From Gallionella straubiae (GTDB taxonomy: Bacteria > Pseudomonadota > Gammaproteobacteria > Burkholderiales > Gallionellaceae): a stretch of 64,000 nucleotides of DNA. Where the stretch lies: positions 1,612,001-1,676,000 of the forward strand of contig NZ_CP194331.1 in NCBI RefSeq assembly GCF_051257895.1, in the 5' to 3' direction. Each line of letters begins with the position of its first letter. The first letter of the stretch is position 1. Of the stretch, positions 1-7,845 are shown one piece after another. Below the pieces are notes generated by a model. That model ran no database searches and was not told the origin of the DNA. It was given only the letters and a program-made list of their open reading frames with translations. Position numbers and translations under genes: made by a program.

Positions 1-509
1 TCAACTTCGGCCTGATCTACGGCATGTCCGCCTTCGGCCTCGCCAAGCAGCTCGGCATCGAGCGCGGCGCAGCAACCGCCTACATCGACCGCTACTTCGC
101 GCGCTATCCCGGCGTCGCCGATTACATGCAACGCACCCGCGAGCAGGCCAAACAGCAGGGCTACGTCGAGACCGTGTTCGGCCGCCGCCTGTGGCTGCCC
201 GAGATCAACGCGAGCAACGGCATGAAGCGCCAGGCCGCCGAACGCGCCGCGATCAACGCGCCGATGCAGGGCACCGCGGCGGATTTGATCAAGCTCGCGA
301 TGATCGCCGTGCAGCACTGGCTGGAAACAGAAAAGCTAAAGACGCGCCTCATCATGCAGGTGCACGACGAACTGGTGCTCGAAGTGCCGGAGAGCGAGCT
401 GCCGCACGTGAAGGAGAAACTGCGCGACCTGATGTGCCATGTCGCCGAACTCAATGTGCCGCTGGAGGTGGGGTTGGGCGTGGGCGGGAACTGGGATGAG
501 GCGCACTAA
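1..509 (+). CDS. polA: DNA polymerase I, C-terminal fragment
   Basis: The window opens inside this gene; the reading frame is already open at base 3. The fragment is the end of the family A polymerase domain. The first codons read NFGLIYGMSAFGLA, the end of the O-helix/motif B that contacts the incoming dNTP. Motif C (QVHDELVLE, 357-383) carries the catalytic Asp of the palm. PolA fills gaps in repair and removes Okazaki primers in the cytoplasm. About 168 residues are visible and the gene ends in a normal TAA. The 5' part lies outside the window. Confidence 0.97.
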   Translation, partial: NFGLIYGMSAFGLAKQLGIERGAATAYIDRYFARYPGVADYMQRTREQAKQQGYVETVFGRRLWLPEINASNGMKRQAAERAAINAPMQGTAADLIKLAMIAVQHWLETEKLKTRLIMQVHDELVLEVPESELPHVKEKLRDLMCHVAELNVPLEVGLGVGGNWDEAH

Positions 510-527
510 GTTTGCGATGGAGCGCAG

Positions 528-558
528 CGATACCCAACAATTGCAGCGATGGGTATCG
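528..558. repeat. Intergenic palindrome
   Basis: The 9-base arms CGATACCCA (528-536) and TGGGTATCG (550-558) are perfect inverted repeats and extend further with one bulge. The palindrome lies just after polA and has no T-run. It looks like a dispersed intergenic repeat rather than a simple terminator. Confidence 0.6.
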
Positions 559-655
559 TGCTGCTCAACATCCTACGGTTGCTTGATATTCATTTTGATT
601 CACGGCACGATGCGCAGATGAAAATATTTTTTCGACAACTCCGTTAGAGGTTTCA

Positions 656-1051
656 ATGGAATGCCCATACTGCGACTCTAACCACACGAGAGCATTTCGC
701 ATCGTGTATGAGGAAGGCTCATCAACGCATGGTGAGTATCAATCTGAACTCAGTTACCGTTGTCGCCCCCCTTGGCTAGACACCGAGATTAATAGGGCAT
801 ATCTTTGGGCCATCGGCATAGTCTCTGCTATAGCCGCTGTTAAAGTTAGCCGCTTCGCAGGTACATGGTGGTGGGGTGTCGGCACCTTTGCCTTATTGTT
901 TTTAGTGTTTATCACTATTTGGAAAATGACAGTTGAAAAAAGACGATTAAGGCAATATCACTCGCGTCGTGAAGCGTGGGAAAAGTCATGGGTCTGCATG
1001 AAGTGCGGAGAAGCCTTTTTCATTGAACAGCCGCACTCGCACTGTCTCTAG
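656..1051 (+). CDS. Hypothetical two-helix membrane protein with split CxxC pairs
   Basis: This 131-residue protein is not recognised. It has a CxxC pair at residues 3-6, another Cys at 36, two hydrophobic helices at about 47-64 and 72-90, a basic segment, and a second CxxC at 114-117. With two helices both CxxC pairs fall on the same side of the membrane and could jointly bind one zinc. The ribosome site is weak. The coding sequence is clearly AT-richer than polA or the downstream genes, so recent acquisition is possible. Coding status rests on the ordered motifs and helices. Confidence 0.65.
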   Translation: MECPYCDSNHTRAFRIVYEEGSSTHGEYQSELSYRCRPPWLDTEINRAYLWAIGIVSAIAAVKVSRFAGTWWWGVGTFALLFLVFITIWKMTVEKRRLRQYHSRREAWEKSWVCMKCGEAFFIEQPHSHCL

Positions 1052-1141
1052 TATTTTCGGCAAATGGGTATGCACAGAAAATCACGCAGGTTGGTTACCT
1101 TCGCGTTAGGCTCCATCACAGTAAACTTCCGAGGTATCACC

Positions 1142-1540
1142 ATGATCCAAAACTTCCGCACCATTTTGATCGCCTTTTTCGCCCTTTTCTTTATACCCAT
1201 CGGTGCGGCGGTCGCCTCACCAACACTTGTTGGAACGTATGCGATCATGAACCACGGAAAGCTCGTTGAATTCATCCGCGTCGAAAAGAGTGGCCCCGGC
1301 TATGTGCTTTTTGAGAAGCAATCCGGAAAGTGGCGGCGACCCGTGGAGGTCAAGCCAGCTTCAGAGTCTCAGCTTGAGGCTATGCTCAAACATCCAGTTA
1401 CAGTCCAATTTACGGGACTCACAAGCAAAAAAATTGGTATTTTTCAGGTTCCAAAGGGTTGGAAATCCGGCAAGTTTGTCTGCTCTACCGGCTATTGGTT
1501 GGCGACTGTTCTCGGCCCTGTTGAGCTACACAAGCAATAA
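1142..1540 (+). CDS. Hypothetical exported protein
   Basis: A 132-residue product starting at ATG 1142, chosen because the N-terminus then reads as a Sec signal peptide (charged MIQNFR, hydrophobic core, Ala-rich cleavage near AAVAS) and GAGG lies just upstream. An in-frame ATG at 1064 would add 26 non-signal residues. The mature part is a small basic domain with no motif I recognise. It shares the AT-rich composition of its left neighbour, suggesting they arrived together. Confidence 0.65.
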   Translation: MIQNFRTILIAFFALFFIPIGAAVASPTLVGTYAIMNHGKLVEFIRVEKSGPGYVLFEKQSGKWRRPVEVKPASESQLEAMLKHPVTVQFTGLTSKKIGIFQVPKGWKSGKFVCSTGYWLATVLGPVELHKQ

Positions 1541-1572
1541 ATCTGCATAAGCTAGCTAACCCGCAAAGGGTA

Positions 1573-1663
1573 GCCCACGTAGGGCGCAATAACCAGCGGG
1601 CATTGCGCCGGGTGTAATTTTCATGCTGTGCAATGCGCTGCGCTTATTGCACCCTACATGCTG
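1573..1663. repeat. Imperfect inverted repeat, dispersed-repeat type
   Basis: A left arm at 1573-1609 and a right arm at 1628-1663 are inverted copies of about 36 bases with several mismatches, both carrying a GTAGGG-GCAATAA...GCATTGC core. It fills the gap between two convergent genes and has the form of a MITE-like or REP-like intergenic element. No coding potential is seen. Confidence 0.6.
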
Positions 1664-1677
1664 ACACCCCGCGCATG

Positions 1678-2070
1678 CTACTCCCCCTGCTGCCGCTTCA
1701 ACTCTCTGATCCGTTCCAGCAGCGCCTTGCGCTCTTTCTCCAGCTCCAGATAGTTCACCGAAAGGCTCTTCAGGTCGTCGGTGTAGCGCTGGATGCGCCG
1801 CTCGCGCTCCATCTGTGCGCGCACGACATCGTCGTAGTTCGGCGGGGGCGTGTTGATGTCCGTGCCGTAGGGGTGATGGCCCATGGGCGGCGCGCCTTCC
1901 TGCACTTCCATGCGGCGCAGCTCCAGGGTCATCTGGTAGCCCTGGTACATGGACTGCTGTTCCTGGCGCACGGCGCCCAGCTCGGCTTCGAACCGGCTCA
2001 GCTCGTCCTGCGTCCCGGCGCATGCGACGGCCGATGCGAACGACAACAGGAAGAAAAGGATGTGTTTCAT
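1678..2070 (-). CDS. Exported coiled-coil protein of unknown function
   Basis: A 130-residue product. The start at 2070 gives a clean signal peptide (MKHILFFLLSFASAVACA) with GGAG upstream; longer in-frame versions lack one. The mature chain is charged, with two helical heptad-rich segments around a Gly/Pro-rich middle; the C-terminal segment, rich in Glu, Arg, Leu and Lys, should form a coiled coil. Probably periplasmic. No enzyme motif is visible. Confidence 0.7.
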   Translation of the reverse strand: MKHILFFLLSFASAVACAGTQDELSRFEAELGAVRQEQQSMYQGYQMTLELRRMEVQEGAPPMGHHPYGTDINTPPPNYDDVVRAQMERERRIQRYTDDLKSLSVNYLELEKERKALLERIRELKRQQGE

Positions 2071-2218
2071 GGTGGCTCCCAGGCACAAAGCTTGCGGGCG
2101 GTTCGATAGGGCGGATTGTGCAGGCATATCGGCCGTACCGCACTAAGCAATACTATGTATCGCCCGCCCCGGCGTGGCGTGCTACCGTTCCCCAAACATC
2201 CGCAGAACGGAGGCTGGA

Positions 2219-2755
2219 ATGGCGAAAAAAACGTTTCCATTAGCCAATGTCTACAAGCTGCTCGAGCCGGGCCCGGTGGTGATGGTCGCGACCGCGCGCA
2301 AGGGGCGCGCCAACGTCATGAGCATGTCGTGGCTGACGATGATGGAGTTCACGCCGCCGCTTATCGGCGTCGTGATCAGCGGCAACAACTACAGCTTCGA
2401 CGCGCTGGTGAAGACTAAGGAATGCGTGATCGGTATCCCGACCGCAGACCTGGCGCAGACGGTGGTGAAGGTCGGCAGCGTGACCGGAGCCAAAATCGAC
2501 AAGTTCGCAAAATTCGGCCTGACGCCGCTGCCCGCCGCGAAGGTGCAGGCGCCGCTGATCGCCGAGTGCTACGCCAACCTCGAATGCCGGATATACGACA
2601 GCCGCTTGGTGAACAAATACAATTTTTTCGTACTCGAGGTGGTCAAGGCGTGGATCGACCCGGCGCGGAAAGACCCGCGCACGCTGCACCATCGCGGCCG
2701 CGGCCTGTTCGCCATCGACGGCGAGACGATCAAGCTGCCGTTCGACAAGCCATGA
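2219..2755 (+). CDS. Flavin reductase-like (FMN-binding split barrel) protein
   Basis: A 178-residue protein of the flavin reductase-like domain family. The N-terminal pattern PGPVVMVATARKGRANVMSM followed by a PPLIGVVIS strand is typical of the FMN-binding split barrel. Members bind FMN/FAD and reduce flavins or other substrates with NAD(P)H; the substrate here is unknown. ATG 2219 is preceded by GGAGG. The stop overlaps the next start as ATGA, so it is translationally coupled to the DUF3617 gene and probably in one transcript with the sugar dehydrogenase-like gene. Confidence 0.85.
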   Translation: MAKKTFPLANVYKLLEPGPVVMVATARKGRANVMSMSWLTMMEFTPPLIGVVISGNNYSFDALVKTKECVIGIPTADLAQTVVKVGSVTGAKIDKFAKFGLTPLPAAKVQAPLIAECYANLECRIYDSRLVNKYNFFVLEVVKAWIDPARKDPRTLHHRGRGLFAIDGETIKLPFDKP

Positions 2756-3189
2756 ACCTCCGGGGCAGACAGATCATTGCCGGTATGCTGCTGGCGATCA
2801 TGGGCACTGCGACCCTTGCCGCGGACATCCAGCCGGGGCTGTGGGAACTGGTCGTGGAAAGCCGGATTGCCGCCGCTCCCGGTTTCTCTCCCGAACCCGT
2901 CACGATGCAGCAGTGCCTGACGGAGCTGGACGCGCAAGACCCTTCCCGCATTCTCGGCGGCGTGTCGAATCCGGGTGCGACGAATTGCACGTATACCGAG
3001 AAGAGCAGCAGCGGCAACGTGTTCCGTTTCAGGATGGAGTGCGCCGGCTCGCTCGGCATCCAGGCCAGGGGCGAGATTGCTTACTCGGCCTCGGCCATGG
3101 ACGGCCGCATCGTCACCGTGGCGGGCACGGCGGGGCAGCCGACCGAATTGCAGAGCCGGATCACGGCTCGCCGGCTGGGTGGCTGCTGA
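2752..3189 (+). CDS. DUF3617 family exported protein
   Basis: A 145-residue product with a signal peptide (MNLRGRQIIAGMLLAIMG...) followed by DIQPGLWEL, the typical N-terminal motif of DUF3617, and two Cys that may pair. These small periplasmic or outer-membrane-facing proteins have no established function. The start codon overlaps the upstream stop by four bases and the next gene begins one base after this stop, so all three genes are coupled. Confidence 0.8.
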   Translation: MNLRGRQIIAGMLLAIMGTATLAADIQPGLWELVVESRIAAAPGFSPEPVTMQQCLTELDAQDPSRILGGVSNPGATNCTYTEKSSSGNVFRFRMECAGSLGIQARGEIAYSASAMDGRIVTVAGTAGQPTELQSRITARRLGGC

Positions 3190-3190
3190 C

Positions 3191-4288
3191 ATGGTGAAAA
3201 AATCGGTTGTCTGCACCCTGCTGCTGGCTGCCAGCCTGAACGCTTTCGGCCTCGAACTGCCGCTGGACAAGATCAAGCTGCCGCCCGGTTTCAAAATCAG
3301 CCTGTATGCCGACAACGTGCCCGGCGCGCGCTCGATGGCGCTGGGGCCGGGCGGCACGCTGTTTGTCGGCACGCGCGGCACGAGGGTTTACGCGCTGCCC
3401 AACCGCAGGCACGGCAAGCACGCCGACGAGGTCATCGTTCTCGCCGACAAGCTCGATACGCCGAACGGCGTGGCGTTCCGCGACGGCGCGCTGTTTGTTG
3501 CGGAGGTGAACCGCATCCTGCGCTACGATAACATCGAGTCGCGCCTCTACACTCCGCCCCGGCCGGCGGTGGTCAACGACAGCTTCCCGGACGACACGCA
3601 CCACGGCTGGAAATTCATCCGCTTCGGCCCCGACGGGATGCTCTACGTGCCGGTGGGCGCGCCGTGCAACATCTGCGAGCCCGACCCGGCGCGCTACGCC
3701 GCGATCTTCCGCATGAAGCCGGACGGCACGGCGCTGGAGCAGTATGCGCGCGGCGTGCGCAACACGGTGGGCTTCGACTGGGATCCCGATACCGGCGAGT
3801 TGTGGTTCACCGACAACGGGCGCGACTGGATGGGCAACAACGCGCCGCCGGACGAACTGAACCATGCGCCGCGTCCCGGCATGCACTTCGGCTATCCGTA
3901 CTGCCACGGCAAGGCGGTCGCCGACAAGGACTTCGGCGGCAAGCGCGCCTGCGGCGAATTCACGCCCGCCGCGATGGAGTTGGGGCCGCATGTGGCCTCG
4001 CTGGGGATGCGCTTCTACACCGGCAGGATGTTCCCGGAAAGTTACCGCAAGCAGATCTTCATCGCCGAGCACGGCTCGTGGAACCGCATCCCGCCCCTAG
4101 GCTACCGCATCACGCTGGTGCGGCGGGAAAACGGCAAGGCGGCAAGCTACGAAGTGTTCGCGGAAGGCTGGCTCAGCGGGCTGGCGGCGTGGGGAAGGCC
4201 GGTAGACGTAGAGGTGATGCCCGACGGCGCGCTGCTCGTGTCGGACGACAAGGCAGGAGTGATCTACCGCATCAGCTACGGGGAATAG
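3191..4288 (+). CDS. PQQ-dependent sugar (sorbosone) dehydrogenase-like protein
   Basis: A 365-residue exported protein: signal peptide MVKKSVVCTLLLAASLNAFG, then a six-bladed beta-propeller of the soluble glucose/sorbosone dehydrogenase family. Family signatures include LPPGFKISLYADNVPGARSM, DTPNGVAFRDGALFVAEVN, HHGWKFIRFGPDG and FIAEHGSWNRIPPLGYR. Known members oxidise aldoses or sorbosone with PQQ in the periplasm; many homologues are untested, so the substrate is open. It is the last gene of the coupled unit and starts one base after the DUF3617 stop. Confidence 0.85.
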   Translation: MVKKSVVCTLLLAASLNAFGLELPLDKIKLPPGFKISLYADNVPGARSMALGPGGTLFVGTRGTRVYALPNRRHGKHADEVIVLADKLDTPNGVAFRDGALFVAEVNRILRYDNIESRLYTPPRPAVVNDSFPDDTHHGWKFIRFGPDGMLYVPVGAPCNICEPDPARYAAIFRMKPDGTALEQYARGVRNTVGFDWDPDTGELWFTDNGRDWMGNNAPPDELNHAPRPGMHFGYPYCHGKAVADKDFGGKRACGEFTPAAMELGPHVASLGMRFYTGRMFPESYRKQIFIAEHGSWNRIPPLGYRITLVRRENGKAASYEVFAEGWLSGLAAWGRPVDVEVMPDGALLVSDDKAGVIYRISYGE

Positions 4289-4292
4289 CCGG

Positions 4293-4703
4293 TCAGGAAG
4301 CCCGCAGCCGCACCATCTCCCCGTCGCGGTTGAAGGCGAGGTAGTTGCCGATGCTGCCGACCTGGATGGACTTGACCATCTCCTTCAGCGGCTCTTCCGC
4401 TTCGACGCTTTCCGTCACATCCGCGGATTTTGCGGACATGCAGGCTACGAACGCGATGTCCCAGTCTTTTTCCGTGTGACGGGATTCCTCGACTAGGGTC
4501 GCAAAATCTACCCGGTTACTTGCCAGCTTATCCACGACCATTACCGGCATCAGGGCGCCGCCTTTACGCGCCTTGAATTGCTCCTGCTGGTCCTGGGTGG
4601 ATTCGCCCGGCAACTCGGCCTTGGCAAACACGAACAGCATGCGCTGCGGCGTAGGTTGCGTGTTCGCGGCATTCAGCAAATCTTCGTAACTCGATATGTT
4701 CAC
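4293..4703 (-). CDS. Conserved hypothetical betaproteobacterial protein
   Basis: A 136-residue soluble protein. From memory, close relatives occur throughout betaproteobacteria and are sometimes labelled ribonucleotide reductase subunit alpha, which the sequence does not support: it is far too short and has no radical or nucleotide-binding motif. Features are an N-terminal ISSYEDLLNAA segment, LFVFAKAELP, and an acidic middle with GGALMPVMVVDK. It converges on the sugar dehydrogenase gene with a gap of a few bases. Confidence 0.75.
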   Translation of the reverse strand: MNISSYEDLLNAANTQPTPQRMLFVFAKAELPGESTQDQQEQFKARKGGALMPVMVVDKLASNRVDFATLVEESRHTEKDWDIAFVACMSAKSADVTESVEAEEPLKEMVKSIQVGSIGNYLAFNRDGEMVRLRAS

Positions 4704-4792
4704 GGCGTATGGCCTTTCAATAAAATATTCGCGGATTATATTTCACTATCGCCGCATAACCCAGCGGCAAACGACCTTTGTTCCCTCGCGCG

Positions 4793-6268
4793 CTATGCCT
4801 CCACGATCTGCAGGCTCACATGCAGGGCCTTCCACTGCTTCACTTCCTCGTGCAGTGCGGTTTCGGTGAGGGGGTTCTGCACCAGCCAATCGGCGTCCAG
4901 CGAGAGGTGGAACTTGGTGCCGCTGAAGCGCCCGCGCAGGTCCGGCAACCCGATGTCGCTGCGGTTGCGGTAGAACAGCACGGCAAGGCGCAGGCTCATC
5001 GCCAGCACGCAGTCCTCGGTGTTTTTCAGCTGTCCCTGCAGCTTGTCCAGGTTGCCGCGCTGCGCCAGCGCCAGCAGGCTCAGGTGCGCCTGCTCCTTCT
5101 TCGAGAAGCCGGGCATGTCGGCGTTGGCGAGAATGTAGGCGGTATGCTTGTGGTAGCCGCTGTGCGCGACGCTGACGCCGATCTCGTGCAGCCTGGCCGT
5201 CCAGCCGAGCATCAGCAGCGCGGCATCATTGGCTTCATCGCCGAGGAATTGCCGCGCAAACAGCTGCGCCAGTTGCGCCACGCGCTCGGCCTGCCTCGCA
5301 TCGATGCGGTAGCGCTGCATGAACTGCCGCACCGTGACCTCGCGCATGTCGTTGTCGTGAAAGCGCCCCAGCAGGTCGTACAGCACGCCTTCGCGTAGCG
5401 CGCCGAGCGCGGGCTGCATCTGTTCGATTTCCAGCTCGCAGAAGGCGGCATACATGATGGCGAAGCCGCCCCCCAGGACGGGTATGCGATCCGGGCGCAG
5501 GCCCTGCAGGTCGAGCTTCTGCACGTCGCCGGCCTTGATGAGATCGGCGCGCAGTTTTTCCAGGCCGCCCCGCGTGATGCCGCTCTTGCTGTAGCCGTTC
5601 AGCTCCAGGATTTCGCTGATGGCCTTGGCCGTGCCCGATGAACCGAGCGCCTCTTGCCACTGCCCCCTGAAATCCGCCGCGATGGTCTGCAATTCGTTGC
5701 GCGCGGCAAGCTCGGCCTTCTTGAGGTTCTGCTTGGTGATCTTTCCACCGGGAAAAAAGCGCAGGCTGTAGCTGACGCAGCCCATGTACATGCTTTCCAG
5801 CTTGAGTGGGGTGAGGCCGTTGCCGACGATGAATTCGGTGGAGCCGCCGCCGATGTCGATCACCAGCCGGTTGCCTTCCGACTGCGGCAGCTCGTGCGCC
5901 ACGCCGAGGTAGATCAGGCGCGCTTCCTCGTGCCCGGCGATGACCTCGATCGGGAAGCCCAGCACATGCTCGGCCTGCGGGATGAAATCGGCGGCGTTCC
6001 TCGCCACACGCAGCGAGTTGGTGCCCACCGCGCGCACCGCCTCGCGCGGCAGGTCGCGCAGGCGTTCAGCGAATCGTCCCAGGGTAGTTAGCGCGCGCTG
6101 CTGCGCCTCGGCATCGAGGTATTTGTCGGCGGTGAGTCCGGCGGCGAGACGCACCGGTTCGCGCAACTCGTCGAGCATGTAGAGCTGGTCGCCCTCGACG
6201 CGTGCGACTTGCAGGCGGAAGCTGTTGGAGCCTAAGTCAACGGCGGCGAGAATGGGCTGGTGCTGCAC
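4793..6268 (-). CDS. ppx: Exopolyphosphatase, Ppx/GppA family
   Basis: A 491-residue protein hydrolysing terminal phosphates of polyphosphate (or pppGpp in the GppA branch). The ASKHA nucleotide-binding fold is seen in AVDLGSNSFRLQVA near the N-terminus and VIDIGGGSTEFIVG near residue 141. An HD-like helical region and a C-terminal domain follow, matching the long four-domain Ppx form. The start is one base after the phoU stop, so it is read with phoU. Pairing with phoU points to phosphate/polyphosphate control. Confidence 0.93.
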   Translation of the reverse strand: MQHQPILAAVDLGSNSFRLQVARVEGDQLYMLDELREPVRLAAGLTADKYLDAEAQQRALTTLGRFAERLRDLPREAVRAVGTNSLRVARNAADFIPQAEHVLGFPIEVIAGHEEARLIYLGVAHELPQSEGNRLVIDIGGGSTEFIVGNGLTPLKLESMYMGCVSYSLRFFPGGKITKQNLKKAELAARNELQTIAADFRGQWQEALGSSGTAKAISEILELNGYSKSGITRGGLEKLRADLIKAGDVQKLDLQGLRPDRIPVLGGGFAIMYAAFCELEIEQMQPALGALREGVLYDLLGRFHDNDMREVTVRQFMQRYRIDARQAERVAQLAQLFARQFLGDEANDAALLMLGWTARLHEIGVSVAHSGYHKHTAYILANADMPGFSKKEQAHLSLLALAQRGNLDKLQGQLKNTEDCVLAMSLRLAVLFYRNRSDIGLPDLRGRFSGTKFHLSLDADWLVQNPLTETALHEEVKQWKALHVSLQIVEA

Positions 6269-6269
6269 T

Positions 6270-6977
6270 CTACTCCTGGACTTCGCGGTCGATCTCGTCC
6301 AGGGTCACGTGGCGCACGTCGCGCCCCTTGACCATGTAGATGACGTACTCCGACATGTTCTTGGCGTGGTCGCCGATACGCTCGATCGCCTTGGCGACGA
6401 ACAGGATTTCCAGCGAGGTGGAGATGGTGCGCGGGTCTTCCATCATGAAGGTGATGAGGTAGCGCATGATGGCGCGGAACTCCTCGTCCACCTGCTCGTC
6501 GAGGCGCACCACCTGCGCGGCCATCGCCACGTCGAGGCGCGCAAAGGCGTCGAGCGACTTGCGCAGCATGTCCAGCGCCAGCTCGGCGGCATGCTTGATC
6601 TCGTGGTAGCGCGGCAGGTTGGGCGTGTTTTTCTGCGACAGCAGCTTGGCCATGCGTGCGATCTTCTCGGCCTCGTCGCCGATGCGCTCCAGGTCGGTGA
6701 TGGTCTTGACCACGGCCATCACGAGGCGCAGGTCGCCCGCCGTCGGCTGGCGGCGCGCAATCACCTGGCTGCACGCCTCGTCGATCTTCACCTCCATCGC
6801 GTTGACGCGGTGGTCATCATCGATCACGCGCGCCATCAACGCAACGTTACTCTCCAGCAGCGATTCCACCGCGCTCTTGATCTGGCTTTCCACCAGGCCG
6901 CCCATCTGCAGCACGTTGGCGCGGATGGCCTCGAGCTCTGCATCGAACTGGCGGGAAATATGGTAACCATGGCCCAT
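6270..6977 (-). CDS. phoU: Phosphate transport regulator PhoU
   Basis: A 235-residue all-helical protein with two PhoU repeats (around residues 18-105 and 120-210). The N-terminus HISRQFDAELEAIRANVLQMGG is typical, and metal-binding Glu/Asp clusters such as ERIGDEAEKIARM and ERIGDHAKNMSEY are present in each repeat. PhoU damps the PhoR/PstSCAB phosphate-sensing pathway. No pst or pho kinase genes lie in the window; the partner here is ppx, two bases downstream. Confidence 0.95.
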   Translation of the reverse strand: MGHGYHISRQFDAELEAIRANVLQMGGLVESQIKSAVESLLESNVALMARVIDDDHRVNAMEVKIDEACSQVIARRQPTAGDLRLVMAVVKTITDLERIGDEAEKIARMAKLLSQKNTPNLPRYHEIKHAAELALDMLRKSLDAFARLDVAMAAQVVRLDEQVDEEFRAIMRYLITFMMEDPRTISTSLEILFVAKAIERIGDHAKNMSEYVIYMVKGRDVRHVTLDEIDREVQE

Positions 6978-7067
6978 GCTGTCATTCCTCGAAATAATTG
7001 ACTGTGCAGTGTACGCGGCGAATGTGAAGGATAGATGACAGTCGCATCGCTCCCCCAGCCTAGATAC

Positions 7068-7727
7068 TTATGCCGTTACCGTCTTCACGCCTTCCGCGGT
7101 GCCGAGCAGCAGCACGTCGGCGGCGCGGCGCGCGAACAAACCGTTGGTGACCACGCCCGCGATGTGGTCCAGCGTCGATTCCAGCTCCACCGGGTTCATG
7201 ATCTGCAGCCCGTGAACGTCGAGAATGACGTTGCCGTTGTCGGTGGTGAAGCCCTCGCGCAGTTTCGGCTGGCCGCCCAGCTTCACGAGCTGGCGCGCCA
7301 CGGAGCTGCGCGCCATCGGGATCACCTCGACGGGCAGCGGGAACTTGCCCAGCACGTCCACCAGCTTGCTCGCGTCGCACACGCAGATAAATTTTTTACT
7401 GGCCGCCGCGACGATCTTCTCGCGCGTCAGCGCCCCGCCGCCGCCCTTGATCATGTGCAGGTGCCGGGTGATTTCGTCCGCACCGTCCACGTACACCGGC
7501 AGATCGCCCGCGTCGTTCAGCGACAGCACCTCGATGCCGTGCCCCTTGAGGCGCTGTGCCGAGGCTTCCGAACTGGCAACCGCGCCGCGTATCCTGTGTT
7601 TGATCTTCGCCAGCTCGTCGATGAAAAAATTGGCGGTGGAACCGGTGCCTACGCCGACGATGCTGTCGACCGGCACATACTCGATGGCGGCCTGCGCGAC
7701 CGCGCGTTTCAAATCATCCTGGGTCAT
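7068..7727 (-). CDS. rpiA: Ribose-5-phosphate isomerase A
   Basis: A 219-residue enzyme interconverting ribose 5-phosphate and ribulose 5-phosphate in the pentose phosphate pathway. Signatures: GVGTGSTANFFID (about residues 25-37), VYVDGADEI, and MIKGGGGALTREK. The start at 7727 (MTQDDLKRAV) reproduces the usual RpiA length and N-terminus; an adjacent upstream ATG (7730) and a longer open frame are less likely. The gene is divergent from pgm. Confidence 0.95.
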   Translation of the reverse strand: MTQDDLKRAVAQAAIEYVPVDSIVGVGTGSTANFFIDELAKIKHRIRGAVASSEASAQRLKGHGIEVLSLNDAGDLPVYVDGADEITRHLHMIKGGGGALTREKIVAAASKKFICVCDASKLVDVLGKFPLPVEVIPMARSSVARQLVKLGGQPKLREGFTTDNGNVILDVHGLQIMNPVELESTLDHIAGVVTNGLFARRAADVLLLGTAEGVKTVTA

Positions 7728-7845
7728 CATGCCGAATACTCTCTTTACTATCGTTGTGTTCGTGATTATTGCAGGAATCGGGCGCTTTGGGGAAACCGCG
7801 CGGCGCCGGTGGTAATATGCCGGAAAACAAAAGGGAGGAATGACA

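Noticed and set aside
4293..4703. Ribonucleotide reductase alpha subunit label for the small conserved protein
   Set aside because: At 136 residues, with no catalytic Cys or radical motifs, it cannot be that enzyme; the label seems to be a carried-over misannotation.
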